Below, piece after piece: positions 63,591-64,000 of a DNA stretch of 64,000 nt. The notes under the pieces are model-generated. The model had not been told where the DNA came from and did no database searches. It saw only the letters and a list, made by a program, of their open reading frames with translations. Numbering within the stretch: position 1 is the stretch's first letter; each line of letters begins with the position of its first letter. This stretch comes from Aplectana chamaeleonis (taxonomy: Eukaryota; Nematoda; Chromadorea; Rhabditida; Cosmocercidae), in contig JAPDOI010000106.1 of assembly GCA_029168955.1 (NCBI GenBank), positions 333,001-397,000 on the forward strand, in the 5' to 3' direction. The position numbers and the translations under genes are program-made.

Positions 63591-64000
63591 ACCTAGGTAC
63601 GGATCCTAAGGTGTTATGGACCAGAGGCCTTAGTGTGCCGGACGGCGACACCTTTATGCAATGTGCGGGATACTTTCGCGATATAGTTGTGCACGCTATA
63701 TCGCTCGAACGTTCCCTGTGTACACTCAAGCGTCTGCTGGGTTCAGTAGAAGCAGGGGCACCAACGAGCAGGTACCTACAGACTTGGATACACACCCCAG
63801 CGCGGTGAAAAGTTTCATAGTCCACCGCTCGTCCCGCGCGTGCCGCGCTTGCGATGAGGACTATGAAAGATGCCTTAGCGGTGGACGAGTGAGCTCCCAT
63901 AATATCTGCCGGTTGACCAGTTCAGTTCACCACCATGTCGTACTCGGAGTCACCTACTGATTAATTCCGTGCAAACATATATTCGGATAGATTTTCAGCA

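Larger units (their letters stand above)
60165..63877 (-). mobile_element. APE-type non-LTR retrotransposon bracketed by inverted repeats
   Basis: The core (about 60565-63590, minus strand) encodes an AP-type endonuclease and reverse transcriptase. It is bracketed by inverted repeats of about 62 bp. The left starts GGCATCTTTCATAGTCCTCA at 60168; the right is its near-complement ending at 63874. TTA stands outside both (60165-60167, 63875-63877). Further hairpins of the same TTTCATAGTCC / GGACTATGAAA words lie at 60228-60283 and about 60488-60527. Non-LTR elements do not normally have inverted termini, so this is either a retroelement inside a TIR element or a retroelement flanked by two small foldbacks. 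Confidence 0.8.

Overview
The window looks like nematode nuclear DNA, probably a clade V strongylid or hookworm-type genome (inference). It is AT-leaning and intron-rich. It carries two intact multi-exon chemoreceptor genes of the nematode-only serpentine type, with short TTTTCAG-like 3' splice sites. Well over half of it consists of inverted-repeat elements, transposon fossils and a minisatellite. I see no bacterial, phage or organellar sequence and no CRISPR array.

Layout: (1) 1-5525 is a giant inverted duplication: arms of about 1.74 kb, a loop of about 2.04 kb, with the left arm running off the window edge. (2) 5.5-15.4 kb has sparse DNA, a possible 5' end of a secreted-protein gene (8303-8750), a composite Tc1/Tc3-like element with two dead transposases (8984-11242), and a truncated RTE-like reverse-transcriptase fossil sitting inside a tandem repeat. 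(3) 15.4-21.2 kb holds a 1.85 kb non-autonomous hAT-like element with a perfect 8-bp target duplication and several nested foldbacks, followed by a second reverse-transcriptase relic. (4) 21.77-24.71 kb is a 42-bp minisatellite with higher-order structure that happens to be open in three reading frames. (5) 24.77-27.0 kb contains foldbacks and MITEs. (6) 27615-39485 is chemoreceptor gene 1 (8 exons, 313 aa). (7) 39.5-49.3 kb has MITEs, a hAT-like element (42301-42769), a direct-repeat pair carrying a MITE with a comparable empty site, and a second large hAT-like element (46853-49234). (8) 49687-59167 is chemoreceptor gene 2 (8 exons, 321 aa). Its first exon exists in two direct copies plus one inverted copy, and its fourth intron hosts another 8-bp-TSD element. 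(9) 59.17-63.9 kb contains foldback MITEs and an almost complete but frameshifted APE-type non-LTR retrotransposon bracketed by 62-bp inverted repeats.

The two receptor genes lie on the + strand and share every intron position and phase. Exons 2 to 7 have identical lengths (161, 144, 86, 170, 72 and 131 nt). They are therefore tandem paralogues, and both reading frames are intact. The rest of the window is mostly the transposon load around them. Several target-site duplications (8-bp for hAT-like elements, TA for mariner-like MITEs, TTAA for a third family), one occupied/empty comparison and one nested insertion can be read directly from the sequence and give a partial insertion history.
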